DNA from: Proteobacteria bacterium UBA652
GTDB taxonomy: Bacteria > Pseudomonadota > Gammaproteobacteria > Nitrosococcales > Methylophagaceae
Length of the DNA: 21,330 bases
NCBI GenBank assembly: GCA_002299915.1
Contig: DBOG01000039.1
Span: 1-21,330, forward strand
Direction of reading: 5' to 3'
Shown: one piece after another, positions 6,418 through 14,087 of the stretch
Position numbering within the stretch: the first letter of the stretch is position 1
Layout of the letters: the number at the start of each line of letters is the position of its first letter
Translations under genes and position numbers: made by a program
The notes under the pieces: model-generated
Seen by the model: the letters and a program-made list of their open reading frames with translations, nothing else
Database searches by the model: none
What the model was told of the DNA's origin: nothing

Positions 6418-7798
6418 ATCGCAATAACAAAAACATTCCCCGCTGATTGCGGATAAGGTTGAGTAAAAGCGGTTGATTTCCCCGCACGCGTTCTTTGAAG
6501 CTGACAAGATCATTCACTTCTTTCCGATTGATGGAGGTGATGATATCATTGGGTCGTAAACCTGAGATCCAAGCCGCGCTACCTTTTTCAACTGAGTAGG
6601 TCATGATGCCGTCAATTTTACCGTAGTAGGGTGAAGATTGTTCTAAATCGCCGAAGGTGGCGCCAAGTAGTTTAGGGTGTACAGGCGCTTGGCTAGTTTG
6701 TTTCTGTGGCGTTGTTTCGACGGTGGCTTTAAGGGTCCGTCGGTGGCCATCACGCAGAATATCTAAGGTAATCGTTTGGCCGATACGCAGCAACCCCACA
6801 TCATTGCGTAGATTATTGGCATTTTCCATTCGGTTGCCATCGATGGCGATAACGACATCCCCCACGAGCAGGCCTGATTTTTCAGCAGCAGAATCGGGCA
6901 TGATAAGGGTGACGACTGCGCCACGGGTATCTTTTAGATCGAAGGCTTCGGCGAGTTCTGGCGTAATATCTTGCATTTGCACGCCGAGATGGGCGCGCTG
7001 GACTTCACCAAATTCAAGTAATTGGTCGCTGATTTGTTGAACCAGATTACTGGGGATAGCAAAACCAATGCCGACGCTGCCAGCGGCTTGCCCTTGCGAG
7101 AATATGGCGGTGTTAATGCCGACGAGTTCACCACGAAGATTAACGAGGGCGCCACCAGAATTACCAGGATTGATGGAGGCATCGGTTTGGATGAAGTTTT
7201 CATAATGCTCGATGCCAAGCCCACTACGGCCTAATGCGCTCACAATGCCCGAGGTGACTGTTTGGCCTAGCCCGAATGGATTGCCGATAGCGACAACAAA
7301 ATCACCAATGCGCAAGGTATCTGAGTCGGCCAGCGGCAAGGCGGTGAGATTGTTGGCTTTGATTTGGATTAAGGCAACATCTGTCGCGGGATCGCTACCG
7401 ACGAGTTTGGCTGGATAATCTTGTCCATTATAGAGAGATACGGTGATTTCATCAGCACCCCGGATAACATGGTTATTGGTTAGGATTAACCCTTTTCTAG
7501 CATTGATAATGACGCCTGAACCGAGACTTTGCTTTCGGCGTTGTTTTTGGGTTTGTTGATCTGGAATATTGAAGAATCGGCGGAAAAAGGGATCGTTTAG
7601 CATGGGATTATCTTGCTGGCGAACATAGCTATGGGTGGCGATATTTACAACAGCAGGGGAGACATCTTCGATCATGGGTGCCAGCGAGGGCATTTCTTGT
7701 TTATTGCCGAACCAATGTGACGGTAGGGCGGCAGTGGCGCAATAGCTACTGATGCTAAATACGGTGAGCGCCAAGAGTACGATTGTTAAGATGCGCAT
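6416..7798 (-). CDS. degQ: Periplasmic HtrA-family serine protease (DegQ/MucD type)
   Basis: This protease/chaperone degrades or holds misfolded envelope proteins. The 460-residue precursor has a Sec signal peptide (about residues 1-23, ending YCATAA). The trypsin-like domain carries the triad His110 (ILTNNHVI), Asp140 (PATDVALIQI) and Ser214 (NPGNSGGALVN). Two PDZ domains follow, at about 265-350 (LGVQMQDITPELAEAFDL) and 380-455 (ILRDG and NDIITSINRKEV region). The loop before the triad is short and lacks the long Gln-rich stretch of DegP, which fits DegQ/MucD. It lies 111 nt downstream of cbpA on the same strand, so the two may be transcribed together as a folding/stress pair. Which paralogue name fits best is uncertain; the family is not. 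Confidence 0.92.
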   Translation of the reverse strand: MRILTIVLLALTVFSISSYCATAALPSHWFGNKQEMPSLAPMIEDVSPAVVNIATHSYVRQQDNPMLNDPFFRRFFNIPDQQTQKQRRKQSLGSGVIINARKGLILTNNHVIRGADEITVSLYNGQDYPAKLVGSDPATDVALIQIKANNLTALPLADSDTLRIGDFVVAIGNPFGLGQTVTSGIVSALGRSGLGIEHYENFIQTDASINPGNSGGALVNLRGELVGINTAIFSQGQAAGSVGIGFAIPSNLVQQISDQLLEFGEVQRAHLGVQMQDITPELAEAFDLKDTRGAVVTLIMPDSAAEKSGLLVGDVVIAIDGNRMENANNLRNDVGLLRIGQTITLDILRDGHRRTLKATVETTPQKQTSQAPVHPKLLGATFGDLEQSSPYYGKIDGIMTYSVEKGSAAWISGLRPNDIITSINRKEVNDLVSFKERVRGNQPLLLNLIRNQRGMFLLLR

Positions 7799-7909
7799 GG
7801 GGATTCCCTAATAACGTGTTAGTTGACCTGTCATCCCATCACTCCATATTACCGTTGAGAGAGCTCCGAGGGCTTAAATATTCCTCAGTTATGGGTGAAA
7901 CAACAGCGC

Positions 7910-8791
7910 TTATAAGGAGTTTAGACCACTTCGGGGATCAAAATCCATTGTTTCTGCCATTTTTTCATAAAGTGCTTTGGCATCATCGGTATCTGCGGGT
8001 GGGGTGATGATTTGCAAAACAACAAATTGATCCCCCGGTGTTTTGCCTGGCAAGCCTCGACCTTTAAGGCGCATTTTTTTGCCACTCTGCGCACCTGCTG
8101 GGATGGCTAAGTTGATTTTACCGGCCAAAGTGGGCACCGTTACTTTTTCACCTAATGCCGCTTCCCAAGGAGAAAGGGGCAAGTCTAAATAAATATCCTT
8201 GCCTTCCAAACGATAATGCGAGTGTGGCAATATTGTGATTTCGAGATAGAGATCAGCGGTGTCACCGCCGCGGCCTGTTTCCCCTTGACCCGCTAACCGG
8301 ATTTTCTTACCAGAACTAATACCCGCAGGGATTTTAACGGTGAGTTCACCTGTTTTACCCGTCGCTTTAGGGCGGCGAATTGATTTTGTTGTGCCATTAA
8401 AAGCGTCTTCCAAGCTTATTTTGAGGCGTGCTTGAATATCTTTGGCGGCTGGGAATTGAGGTTGTCCACCACCAAAACCGCCGAATCCCCCCCCGCTGGC
8501 AAACATATTGTCAAAGAAACTACCAAAGTCAGCACCTTCTGCACCGGGGGGAGGATTAAAGGATTGGCCATGTTGGTAGTTGCTGCCGAAGCGGTCATAT
8601 TGCGCCCGTTTTTCAGGATCTTTGAGCACATCGTAGGCTTCACCCACATCTTTGAATTTTTCTTCGGCATTTGTTTCTTTGCTAACATCCGGATGATATT
8701 TACGCGCAAGTTTTTTATACGCTTTTTTGAGCGTATCTGCGTCGGCAGTTTTTGAGATGCCTAGTATTTGATAATAGTCTTTATATTCCAT
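7910..8791 (-). CDS. cbpA: Curved DNA-binding protein / DnaJ-class co-chaperone CbpA
   Basis: This Hsp40 co-chaperone stimulates DnaK; E. coli CbpA also binds curved DNA. The 293-residue protein starts with a J domain (about 1-68: EYKDYYQILGISKTADADTL) containing the His-Pro-Asp motif at 33-35. A Gly/Phe-rich linker follows (GGGFGGFGGGQPQ, about residues 95-112). There is no zinc-finger region, which separates it from DnaJ itself. The two C-terminal substrate-binding beta domains follow (KIPAGISSGKKIRLAGQGE and IPAGAQSGKKMRLKGRGLPG). It is divergent from the TonB receptor across a 168-nt gap and upstream of degQ. Some relatives also have a cbpM modulator gene downstream; none is seen here. 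Confidence 0.93.
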   Translation of the reverse strand: MEYKDYYQILGISKTADADTLKKAYKKLARKYHPDVSKETNAEEKFKDVGEAYDVLKDPEKRAQYDRFGSNYQHGQSFNPPPGAEGADFGSFFDNMFASGGGFGGFGGGQPQFPAAKDIQARLKISLEDAFNGTTKSIRRPKATGKTGELTVKIPAGISSGKKIRLAGQGETGRGGDTADLYLEITILPHSHYRLEGKDIYLDLPLSPWEAALGEKVTVPTLAGKINLAIPAGAQSGKKMRLKGRGLPGKTPGDQFVVLQIITPPADTDDAKALYEKMAETMDFDPRSGLNSL

Positions 8792-8897
8792 CTGTGGCTA
8801 AGTTTCCATCATATTTTCATTATAGTTTACATGGGGGCGAAAAGGGGCTCTTTCAATCCTTCATTTATATTAAGGAAAATCCTGATGCTTATATTGC

Positions 8898-8925
8898 TTA
8901 GGGTGTGTGATAATGCGCACCCTAA
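8898..8925. promoter_or_regulatory. 28-bp dyad upstream of the TonB receptor (possible operator or 5' UTR hairpin)
   Basis: TTAGGGTGTGT (8898-8908) faces GCGCACCCTAA (8915-8925) across a 6-nt GATAAT centre. As DNA, 9 of 11 positions are symmetric; as RNA all 11 pair, two of them as G-U. It sits 35 nt before the TonB receptor ATG and 107 nt from the cbpA start, so it most probably concerns the receptor. No T tract follows (AATAAGATTT), so it is not a classical terminator. It does not match a consensus I can name; a Fur box, which many receptor genes have, is not evident. The class of regulator is unknown. Confidence 0.5.
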
Positions 8926-8959
8926 TAAGATTTTAGCTGTTTTTAGAAGAGAGAAACAA

Positions 8960-11065
8960 ATGCAATTTAAACACACCTTATTTGTCGCTTGTATCGGCGC
9001 CAGCGTTGCGATGCCTGCGGTGGCCGCTGATTTAGATTTGAGCCTGGATGATATTGTTGTTACCGGTACCCGTTCAGAAACGGCAGTATTAGATTTGGCG
9101 GGTAATACGAGTAAAGTGGATGCGGCAGAGATTGATTTATTAAATGCGGATCATATTGAAGAAACCTTATTGCGCATTCCCGGTATGAATATGCAACGGC
9201 TTAATGGTGTGGAAATGACGGTTGCATTGCGCTCTCCTGTCTTAACCGGCCCAGGTGGCGGCGGTGCCTTTTTATTTATGGAAGATGGTATTCCGCTTCG
9301 TTCATCAGCCTTTGGTAATAACCAAGGTTTGTCGGAAGCACATTTTGAGCAAGCAGGTGGGATTGAGGTTGTGCGCGGCCCAGGCTCTGCCTTATATGGG
9401 TCTAATGCGGTTCATGGATTGATTAATGTATTAACCCGTAGCCCAGCAGCAGAATTGGAACGGTCACTTAATTTGACCCTAGGATCGGATGATCTTTATA
9501 AATTACGCGGCACCGTGAGCAACACCATCGGTGCACACGGTTATCGTGCAACATTTAGTGGGGTGGCGGATAGTGGTTGGCGTGATGAATCAGGGCTTGA
9601 TCAACAAAAACTGACGCTGCGACATGACTATTTTTCCCCCAGTGGCGATAGTTTCAAAACGACGTTTTCAGCCTTTAATGTGAATCAAGAAACCGCAGGC
9701 TTCATTACCAGTGAAACAGATGATGAATTGTATAAACGTGGCAGTAGCGTCACAGAAACAAATGAAAATCCAGATGGTTATCGTGATTGGTGGTCTATGC
9801 GGCTGGCAACACGTTGGGATCATGAGATGGCAAATGGCAATACGTTGAGCATTACGCCCTACCTTCGCAGCACTGAAATGGAATTCCGCCAACATTATTT
9901 GCCATCAAAAGCGATTGAAGAAAATGGCCATGATAGTGTCGGTGTACAAACTGCTTATTATATGGATTTAGCGGGTGGCCATAATGTTATTTTAGGAATG
10001 GATTTTGATTATACAGAAGGGCATTTAAAGCAAACTCAACAGCGTGAGAGCTATTTTAAATTTGGTAAAGCCCGCCAACAAGGCGTGCATTATGATTATG
10101 ATGTCGATGTATTGGTACTCGCGCCATTTGTCCATGCGGAATGGCAGCTAGCGGATAAACTACGCGCAACAACAGGTTTACGCCTAGAGCATACGGCATA
10201 TCAGTATGATAATAATATAGCAGATGGCACGGGTGAGGCAGATGGCAGTGCGTGTTTCAAAGAGGGCAAGGAATGCTTGTATCAACGGCCAGGTGATCGT
10301 GATGATACCTTCAATGATTGGAGCCCGAAACTAGGCTTGATTTATAATTTATCGGATGAGCAAAGTGTATTTGCCAATGTATCTCGTGGACTACGTGCCC
10401 CACAAACAACCGATATTTACCGTATCCAGAAGAACCAAACTATTGGTGCCTTGGATTCAGAGCGGGCGGATAACTTAGAAATTGGTGTCCGTGGACGGTT
10501 TGATTCAGGCTTGGATTATGATTTGTCTGCATTCTATATGCAGAAAAAGAATTTCTCATTCCGCGATTCATTTGGCAATAGCGTTACAGATGCAACAACA
10601 AAACATCGGGGTATTGAAGGATCGTTTAGCATGCCATTAGGCGGTAATTTTGACATTGGCGCAAGTGCGACTTATGCAATTCATGAATATGATAGCAGCC
10701 ATGCCGCCAAGCCTAATTTAGCATCTCAAACGATTACCAGCGGCGATGATATTGATACCGCACCCCGAACGATTGCCAATATTCGTTTAGGTTGGAATTT
10801 CAAAGCAGCTAGCCGCGCCGAATTAGAATGGAGCCATATTGGCAGCTATTATATGGATCCTGCGAACACATCCAAATATGATGGCCATGATTTATTAAAT
10901 CTACGCATCAGCTCGAAAGTAAGTTCTGGCCTAACGGTTCATGGTCAAATCAAAAATTTACTGGATGAAGAATATGCCGATCGGGCAGATTTCGCCTTTG
11001 GTGATTATCGTTTCTTCCCAGGCAGAGAGCGTTATTATGAAATTGGTGCAACGCTTGATTTTTAA
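8960..11065 (+). CDS. TonB-dependent outer-membrane receptor
   Basis: This outer-membrane gated channel takes up a metal chelate or other large nutrient using TonB energy; the substrate cannot be told. I take the ATG at 8960, preceded by AGAAGAGAG, rather than the in-frame ATG at 8768. From 8960 the protein starts with a proper signal peptide (MQFKHTLFVACIGASVAMPA, cut near residue 22-23) and has 701 residues. A TonB-box-like DDIVVTGTR lies at 30-38. The plug domain (to about 155) includes ETLLRIPGMNMQRL, FLFMEDGIPLRS and GGIEVVRGPGSALYGSNAVHG. A 22-strand barrel with alternating aromatic strands follows, with NLLDEEYAD near the end and a terminal Phe (GATLDF). It is bounded by a dyad upstream and a strong terminator downstream, so it looks monocistronic. 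Confidence 0.93.
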   Translation: MQFKHTLFVACIGASVAMPAVAADLDLSLDDIVVTGTRSETAVLDLAGNTSKVDAAEIDLLNADHIEETLLRIPGMNMQRLNGVEMTVALRSPVLTGPGGGGAFLFMEDGIPLRSSAFGNNQGLSEAHFEQAGGIEVVRGPGSALYGSNAVHGLINVLTRSPAAELERSLNLTLGSDDLYKLRGTVSNTIGAHGYRATFSGVADSGWRDESGLDQQKLTLRHDYFSPSGDSFKTTFSAFNVNQETAGFITSETDDELYKRGSSVTETNENPDGYRDWWSMRLATRWDHEMANGNTLSITPYLRSTEMEFRQHYLPSKAIEENGHDSVGVQTAYYMDLAGGHNVILGMDFDYTEGHLKQTQQRESYFKFGKARQQGVHYDYDVDVLVLAPFVHAEWQLADKLRATTGLRLEHTAYQYDNNIADGTGEADGSACFKEGKECLYQRPGDRDDTFNDWSPKLGLIYNLSDEQSVFANVSRGLRAPQTTDIYRIQKNQTIGALDSERADNLEIGVRGRFDSGLDYDLSAFYMQKKNFSFRDSFGNSVTDATTKHRGIEGSFSMPLGGNFDIGASATYAIHEYDSSHAAKPNLASQTITSGDDIDTAPRTIANIRLGWNFKAASRAELEWSHIGSYYMDPANTSKYDGHDLLNLRISSKVSSGLTVHGQIKNLLDEEYADRADFAFGDYRFFPGRERYYEIGATLDF

Positions 11066-11088
11066 GGCTTAGCGTTAACTTAAAACAT

Positions 11089-11121
11089 AAAAAAACGGCG
11101 ATAGAACATCGCCGTTTTTTT
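11089..11121. terminator. Strong terminator after the TonB receptor
   Basis: A perfect 14-bp inverted repeat, AAAAAAACGGCGAT (11089-11102) with ATCGCCGTTTTTTT (11108-11121), encloses a 5-nt AGAAC loop. It has a GC-rich core and a T run on either strand, so it could stop transcription in both directions. It lies 23 nt past the receptor stop. Confidence 0.93.
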
Positions 11122-11230
11122 ATATGTCACTGTTAGAAACCAACCTAAGGACAAGTTCATATATTCTGCTAATAATATTTTGTGTAATATGTAATAATGG
11201 AACATTATAAGCCTAAATAAAGGATATATG

Positions 11231-11713
11231 ATGAAAACAAAGCAACGCATGAGAAGCATACAGCTACTTTTTTTAACCCTCTTATTCAGCGCATGTGCAG
11301 CTGTTAATGCGGCACCAGAATTGGACAATATACAGCATAAAGCAGCCATTATTGAGGAAAACAAAGGATTTATGGCTACTTTTAGCCGAGGTGATGCCGC
11401 TGCAATGGCAAATTTATATACAGCAGATGGCGCGTTGATGCCAACGCATAGTGATTTTGTGAAGGGTCAAGAAGCGATAGCCGCAGTGTGGCAGTCGGTA
11501 TTTGATGCGGGCATTAAACAAGCAAAGCTTGAAACCTTAGAAGTCGAAGGTGAGGGCGATACACTTTATGAAGTAGGCAAATACACGCTGTATAGTGAGG
11601 GCGATAAAATTGCCGACGCGGGGAAATATATCGTGATTTGGAAAATGGAAGACGGGCAATGGAAATTGCACCGTGATATTTTTAATACTAGTTTACCGCC
11701 AACAAGCGAATAG
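11231..11713 (+). CDS. Exported DUF4440/SnoaL-like (NTF2-fold) small protein
   Basis: This is a predicted periplasmic or membrane-anchored protein of 160 residues with an NTF2-like fold; its function is unknown. A hydrophobic signal sequence spans about residues 9-27 (IQLLFLTLLFSACAAVNA). FSAC could act as a weak lipobox, or signal peptidase could cut after VNA. The body shows the DUF4440 pattern: an N-terminal helix (NKGFMATFSRGDAAAMANLY), then TADGALMP, a middle region and the closing strands YIVIWKMEDGQWKLHRDIFN. Two ATGs occur in tandem at 11228 and 11231; the second is preferred because AGGA lies 6 nt before it. It stands alone between the terminators at 11089-11121 and 11754-11790. Some relatives are ketosteroid-isomerase-like, but I see no basis to assign a reaction. 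Confidence 0.78.
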   Translation: MKTKQRMRSIQLLFLTLLFSACAAVNAAPELDNIQHKAAIIEENKGFMATFSRGDAAAMANLYTADGALMPTHSDFVKGQEAIAAVWQSVFDAGIKQAKLETLEVEGEGDTLYEVGKYTLYSEGDKIADAGKYIVIWKMEDGQWKLHRDIFNTSLPPTSE

Positions 11714-11753
11714 AAAACACCAAAGTTAATTATTATTATCCCGTTCTCAGGTT

Positions 11754-11790
11754 AAATAAATAGACACTGTGTTAGCGTCTGTTTATTTTT
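11754..11790. terminator. Bidirectional terminator between convergent genes
   Basis: AAATAAATAGAC (11754-11765) pairs with GTCTGTTTATTT (11777-11788) with one T-G wobble around an 11-nt loop, and T residues follow to 11790. The stem is AT-rich. The right arm overlaps the stop codon of the minus-strand lipoprotein gene. It sits 40 nt after the DUF4440-like gene and can serve both. Confidence 0.75.
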
Positions 11791-12382
11791 CTGCTGGTTG
11801 CTCATTTACAAATAACACCCAAGGATATTTAGTATCTTGGGAGACAAAATTCCAATATAAGATCCCAGAATCTCGCCAGGGATCGAGTACGATGCCATCT
11901 TTAACAGGTTTGCCTTTGGCGGTGACGACTAGGGAGTTATGTTCTTTCCAAGGATTGCCCCGAAAGGCGACTGCATGATGGAAAGCTAGGGTTTCTAAGG
12001 GCTCTTTGCCGAGCTGCGCGCCCATATCTCGGGTCCATTGCCAACATAAGCCTGCTTCGCGATAGCCATAATTGACCAATACATTCTGCCATAGCGGAGA
12101 AGACACTAAATCATATTGATTTGCCAGCACCATCGGATAAGCCACGCCTTCATGCGCGACATATTGGGCTTCTTCAGGATCAATATTATCACCCAGCGAC
12201 AGAATCGCCGTTTCTAGTGCCGCTATTTTTTCTTGTTGTGCGGGATCTGTCTTTGTAATTTGCGTTACTTTCTTCGTATCATCATATTGCACACTGTCAT
12301 AATGCACGGATGCACAGCCAGTAGAGATAAGAAAGGTGGCTAAAATAAGGTTAAAACGGATATATCTTTGGCTATTTAACAT
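11783..12382 (-). CDS. Predicted lipoprotein with cysteine-peptidase-like C-H-D arrangement
   Basis: I do not recognise a named family with certainty. The 199-residue protein has a lipoprotein signal: a hydrophobic stretch followed by LISTGC, with the lipidated Cys at residue 23. An unstructured, charged linker follows (about 24-65). The C-terminal half holds conserved-looking motifs: AGLCWQWTRDM (Cys113), FHHAVAF (His135-136), EHNSLVVTA (His148) and GIVLDPWRDSG (Asp167). The order Cys, His, Asp with these contexts resembles transglutaminase/papain-like folds, so a peptidase or related hydrolase at the envelope is plausible, but this is inference. It begins 22 nt after argH on the same strand and is probably transcribed with it, although no functional link to arginine synthesis is evident. 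Confidence 0.72.
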   Translation of the reverse strand: MLNSQRYIRFNLILATFLISTGCASVHYDSVQYDDTKKVTQITKTDPAQQEKIAALETAILSLGDNIDPEEAQYVAHEGVAYPMVLANQYDLVSSPLWQNVLVNYGYREAGLCWQWTRDMGAQLGKEPLETLAFHHAVAFRGNPWKEHNSLVVTAKGKPVKDGIVLDPWRDSGILYWNFVSQDTKYPWVLFVNEQPAEK

Positions 12383-12404
12383 GGCGTTGTAGTGGTCTCT
12401 TGAA

Positions 12405-13784
12405 TTATTTGTTGCGAGCCGCTTTCATTGCGGCGCGGACTTGATTGGGTGCGGTGCCACCCAAATGATCACGTGCGGCGACAGAGCCCTCAAGCGTGAG
12501 CACATCAAACACATCATCGCCAATTTGATCGGAAAAGGCTTGTAATTCAGCAAGGCTCATTTCTGATAAGTCTTTATTGTGTTTGATGGCATAAGCCACC
12601 GATAAACCGACCACTTCATGGGCATCACGGAAGGCGATGCCTTTACGCACTAGATAATCAGCGAGATCAGTGGCGGTGGCATAGCCCCGCAAGGCAGCAT
12701 TGCGCATATTATCGGGTTTGGTGGTAATAGCTGACATCATGTCGGCATAAACCCTTAACGAACCCAATAATGTGTCGATCGTGTCAAATAGTGGCTCTTT
12801 ATCTTCTTGATTATCTTTGTTATACGCCAGTGGCTGATTTTTCATTAAAGAGAATAAATTAAATAGATTGCCATACACACGGCTGGTTTTACCGCGGATA
12901 AGCTCAGGTACATCGGGATTTTTCTTTTGTGGCATGATGGATGAGCCGGTGCAGAAGGCATCGCCTAGATCAACAAAATCAAATTGCGCAGATGACCAGA
13001 TAACCAGCTCTTCGGAGAAGCGCGATAGATGCATCATTAAAATAGAGGCAACGCTATTAAATTCAATCGCAAAGTCCCGATCACTCACGGCATCAAGGGA
13101 ATTCAGGCAGATCCGATCAAAGCCTAGTAATTCAGCTGTGAGCTTGCGGTCAATCGGAAAGGTGGTGCCCGCTAATGCGGCGGCACCTAAGGGAGATGAA
13201 TTCACCCGTTTTTCGCAGTCTTCCAACCGCTCTGCATCGCGCACTAACATTTCATACCATGCCAGCATATGATGGCCAAAGGTAACAGGTTGTGCGGTTT
13301 GCAAATGGGTAAATCCAGGTAGGATGGTATCGGCTTCACGTTCAGCAACATTGAGCAGTTCTTCTTTCAATCTGAATAGTTCAGACCTTATCGGTACTAT
13401 CATGTCACGTAAGTAAAGCCTTACATCTGTCGCCACTTGATCGTTGCGAGAGCGGCCAGTATGAAGCTTTTTACCCACTTCGCCAATGAGCGCGATTAGC
13501 CGCGCTTCGATATTCATATGCACATCTTCTTGCGCAATCGACCAGTCAAATTCATCGCGTTCGATCTCGGATTTGATGGTGTTTAAGCCGGCGATGATTT
13601 GATCGCGCTCAGCTTCTGTTAATACGCCAACACTCGCCAGCATGGTGGCATGGGCTATTGAACCTTGAATATCCTGGGCATACATCCGCTGATCGAATTG
13701 CACCGATGCAGTGAATTCTTCAACAAAGGCGTTGGTGGGCTGGGTAAGCCGAGCGGAGGAGAGTTTTTTATTGGGTGTGGTCAT
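12405..13784 (-). CDS. argH: Argininosuccinate lyase
   Basis: This enzyme splits argininosuccinate into arginine and fumarate, the last step of arginine biosynthesis, as a cytoplasmic tetramer. The 459-residue length is normal. The fumarase/aspartase superfamily signature GSSIMPQKKNPD is present, with the catalytic loop serines at 281-282. Other family blocks are HTGRSRNDQVATD (about 107-119) and GFTHLQTAQPVTFGHH (about 157-172), which contains the catalytic-region His. It diverges from hemC across 303 nt, and a lipoprotein gene follows 22 nt downstream. No strong ribosome site precedes the ATG at 13784. Confidence 0.97.
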   Translation of the reverse strand: MTTPNKKLSSARLTQPTNAFVEEFTASVQFDQRMYAQDIQGSIAHATMLASVGVLTEAERDQIIAGLNTIKSEIERDEFDWSIAQEDVHMNIEARLIALIGEVGKKLHTGRSRNDQVATDVRLYLRDMIVPIRSELFRLKEELLNVAEREADTILPGFTHLQTAQPVTFGHHMLAWYEMLVRDAERLEDCEKRVNSSPLGAAALAGTTFPIDRKLTAELLGFDRICLNSLDAVSDRDFAIEFNSVASILMMHLSRFSEELVIWSSAQFDFVDLGDAFCTGSSIMPQKKNPDVPELIRGKTSRVYGNLFNLFSLMKNQPLAYNKDNQEDKEPLFDTIDTLLGSLRVYADMMSAITTKPDNMRNAALRGYATATDLADYLVRKGIAFRDAHEVVGLSVAYAIKHNKDLSEMSLAELQAFSDQIGDDVFDVLTLEGSVAARDHLGGTAPNQVRAAMKAARNK

Positions 13785-13817
13785 GAGAGCTGTCTTTTGT
13801 CATGAAATAATGTAGCT

Positions 13818-13823
13818 ATTATA
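13818..13823 (-). promoter_or_regulatory. Possible -10 element of the argH promoter
   Basis: On the minus strand a perfect TATAAT lies 34 nt before the argH ATG, which would put the transcript start near 13811. No good -35 hexamer is seen 16-18 nt upstream, so the call rests on the -10 match and position only. No ARG-box-like palindrome was recognised. Confidence 0.38.
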
Positions 13824-13884
13824 ACGTGGTTCTTCGTAGATCGCGTGATGATGGTAAAATTCAGTCAGAACTAAAATTTAGTTT

Positions 13885-13979
13885 GTCATTTCGACTGTTA
13901 AGGAGAAATCTTATTGTTTTGAGCGTTAAAGCTCCCTCCGCTACTCATTTGACAATGTTCAGGGCAGGATTGGGATGAC
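13885..13979 (+). repeat. Palindromic interspersed repeat, copy 1 (argH-hemC gap)
   Basis: This 95-bp element begins GTCATTTCGACTG and ends TTGGGATGAC, so its ends are inverted copies of each other. Inside, AAGGAGAAATCTTA is partly complementary to TAAAGCTCCCTCC. The right part (CTCCGCTACTC, then AATGTTCAGGGCAGGATTGG) matches the copy at 19484-19588 in the same orientation. It occupies about a third of the 303-nt space between the divergent argH and hemC genes. The rest of that gap holds the argH promoter region, a G9 run at 14015-14023 and further scraps of the GGTCGGGAT motif near 13997 and 14037. Confidence 0.75.
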
Positions 13980-14014
13980 ACAGTACAGTGTGCTAGTCGG
14001 GATGGAAATGGATT

Positions 14015-14023
14015 GGGGGGGGG
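14015..14023 (+). repeat. Run of nine G residues upstream of hemC
   Basis: A G9 homopolymer lies 64 nt before the hemC ATG, just after repeat copy 1. Runs of this length are prone to length change during replication. Its position, between a possible promoter and the start, could alter hemC expression, but this is inference. Confidence 0.6.
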
Positions 14024-14087
14024 CAGAGTAACGTGGTGGTCGGGATAGCAGGAAAAATGATTGGAATAAACAGAAAGTTGAAAAGAC

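Noticed and set aside
7830..7885. Possible decayed copy of the palindromic repeat between cbpA and degQ
   Set aside because: Only GTCATCCCA and a loose GAGGG/CCTC pairing resemble the family; too short and divergent to call.
8768..8959. N-terminal extension of the TonB receptor from an upstream ATG
   Set aside because: The extra 64 residues overlap the cbpA start, include the dyad, and would bury the proper signal peptide that begins at the ATG at 8960.
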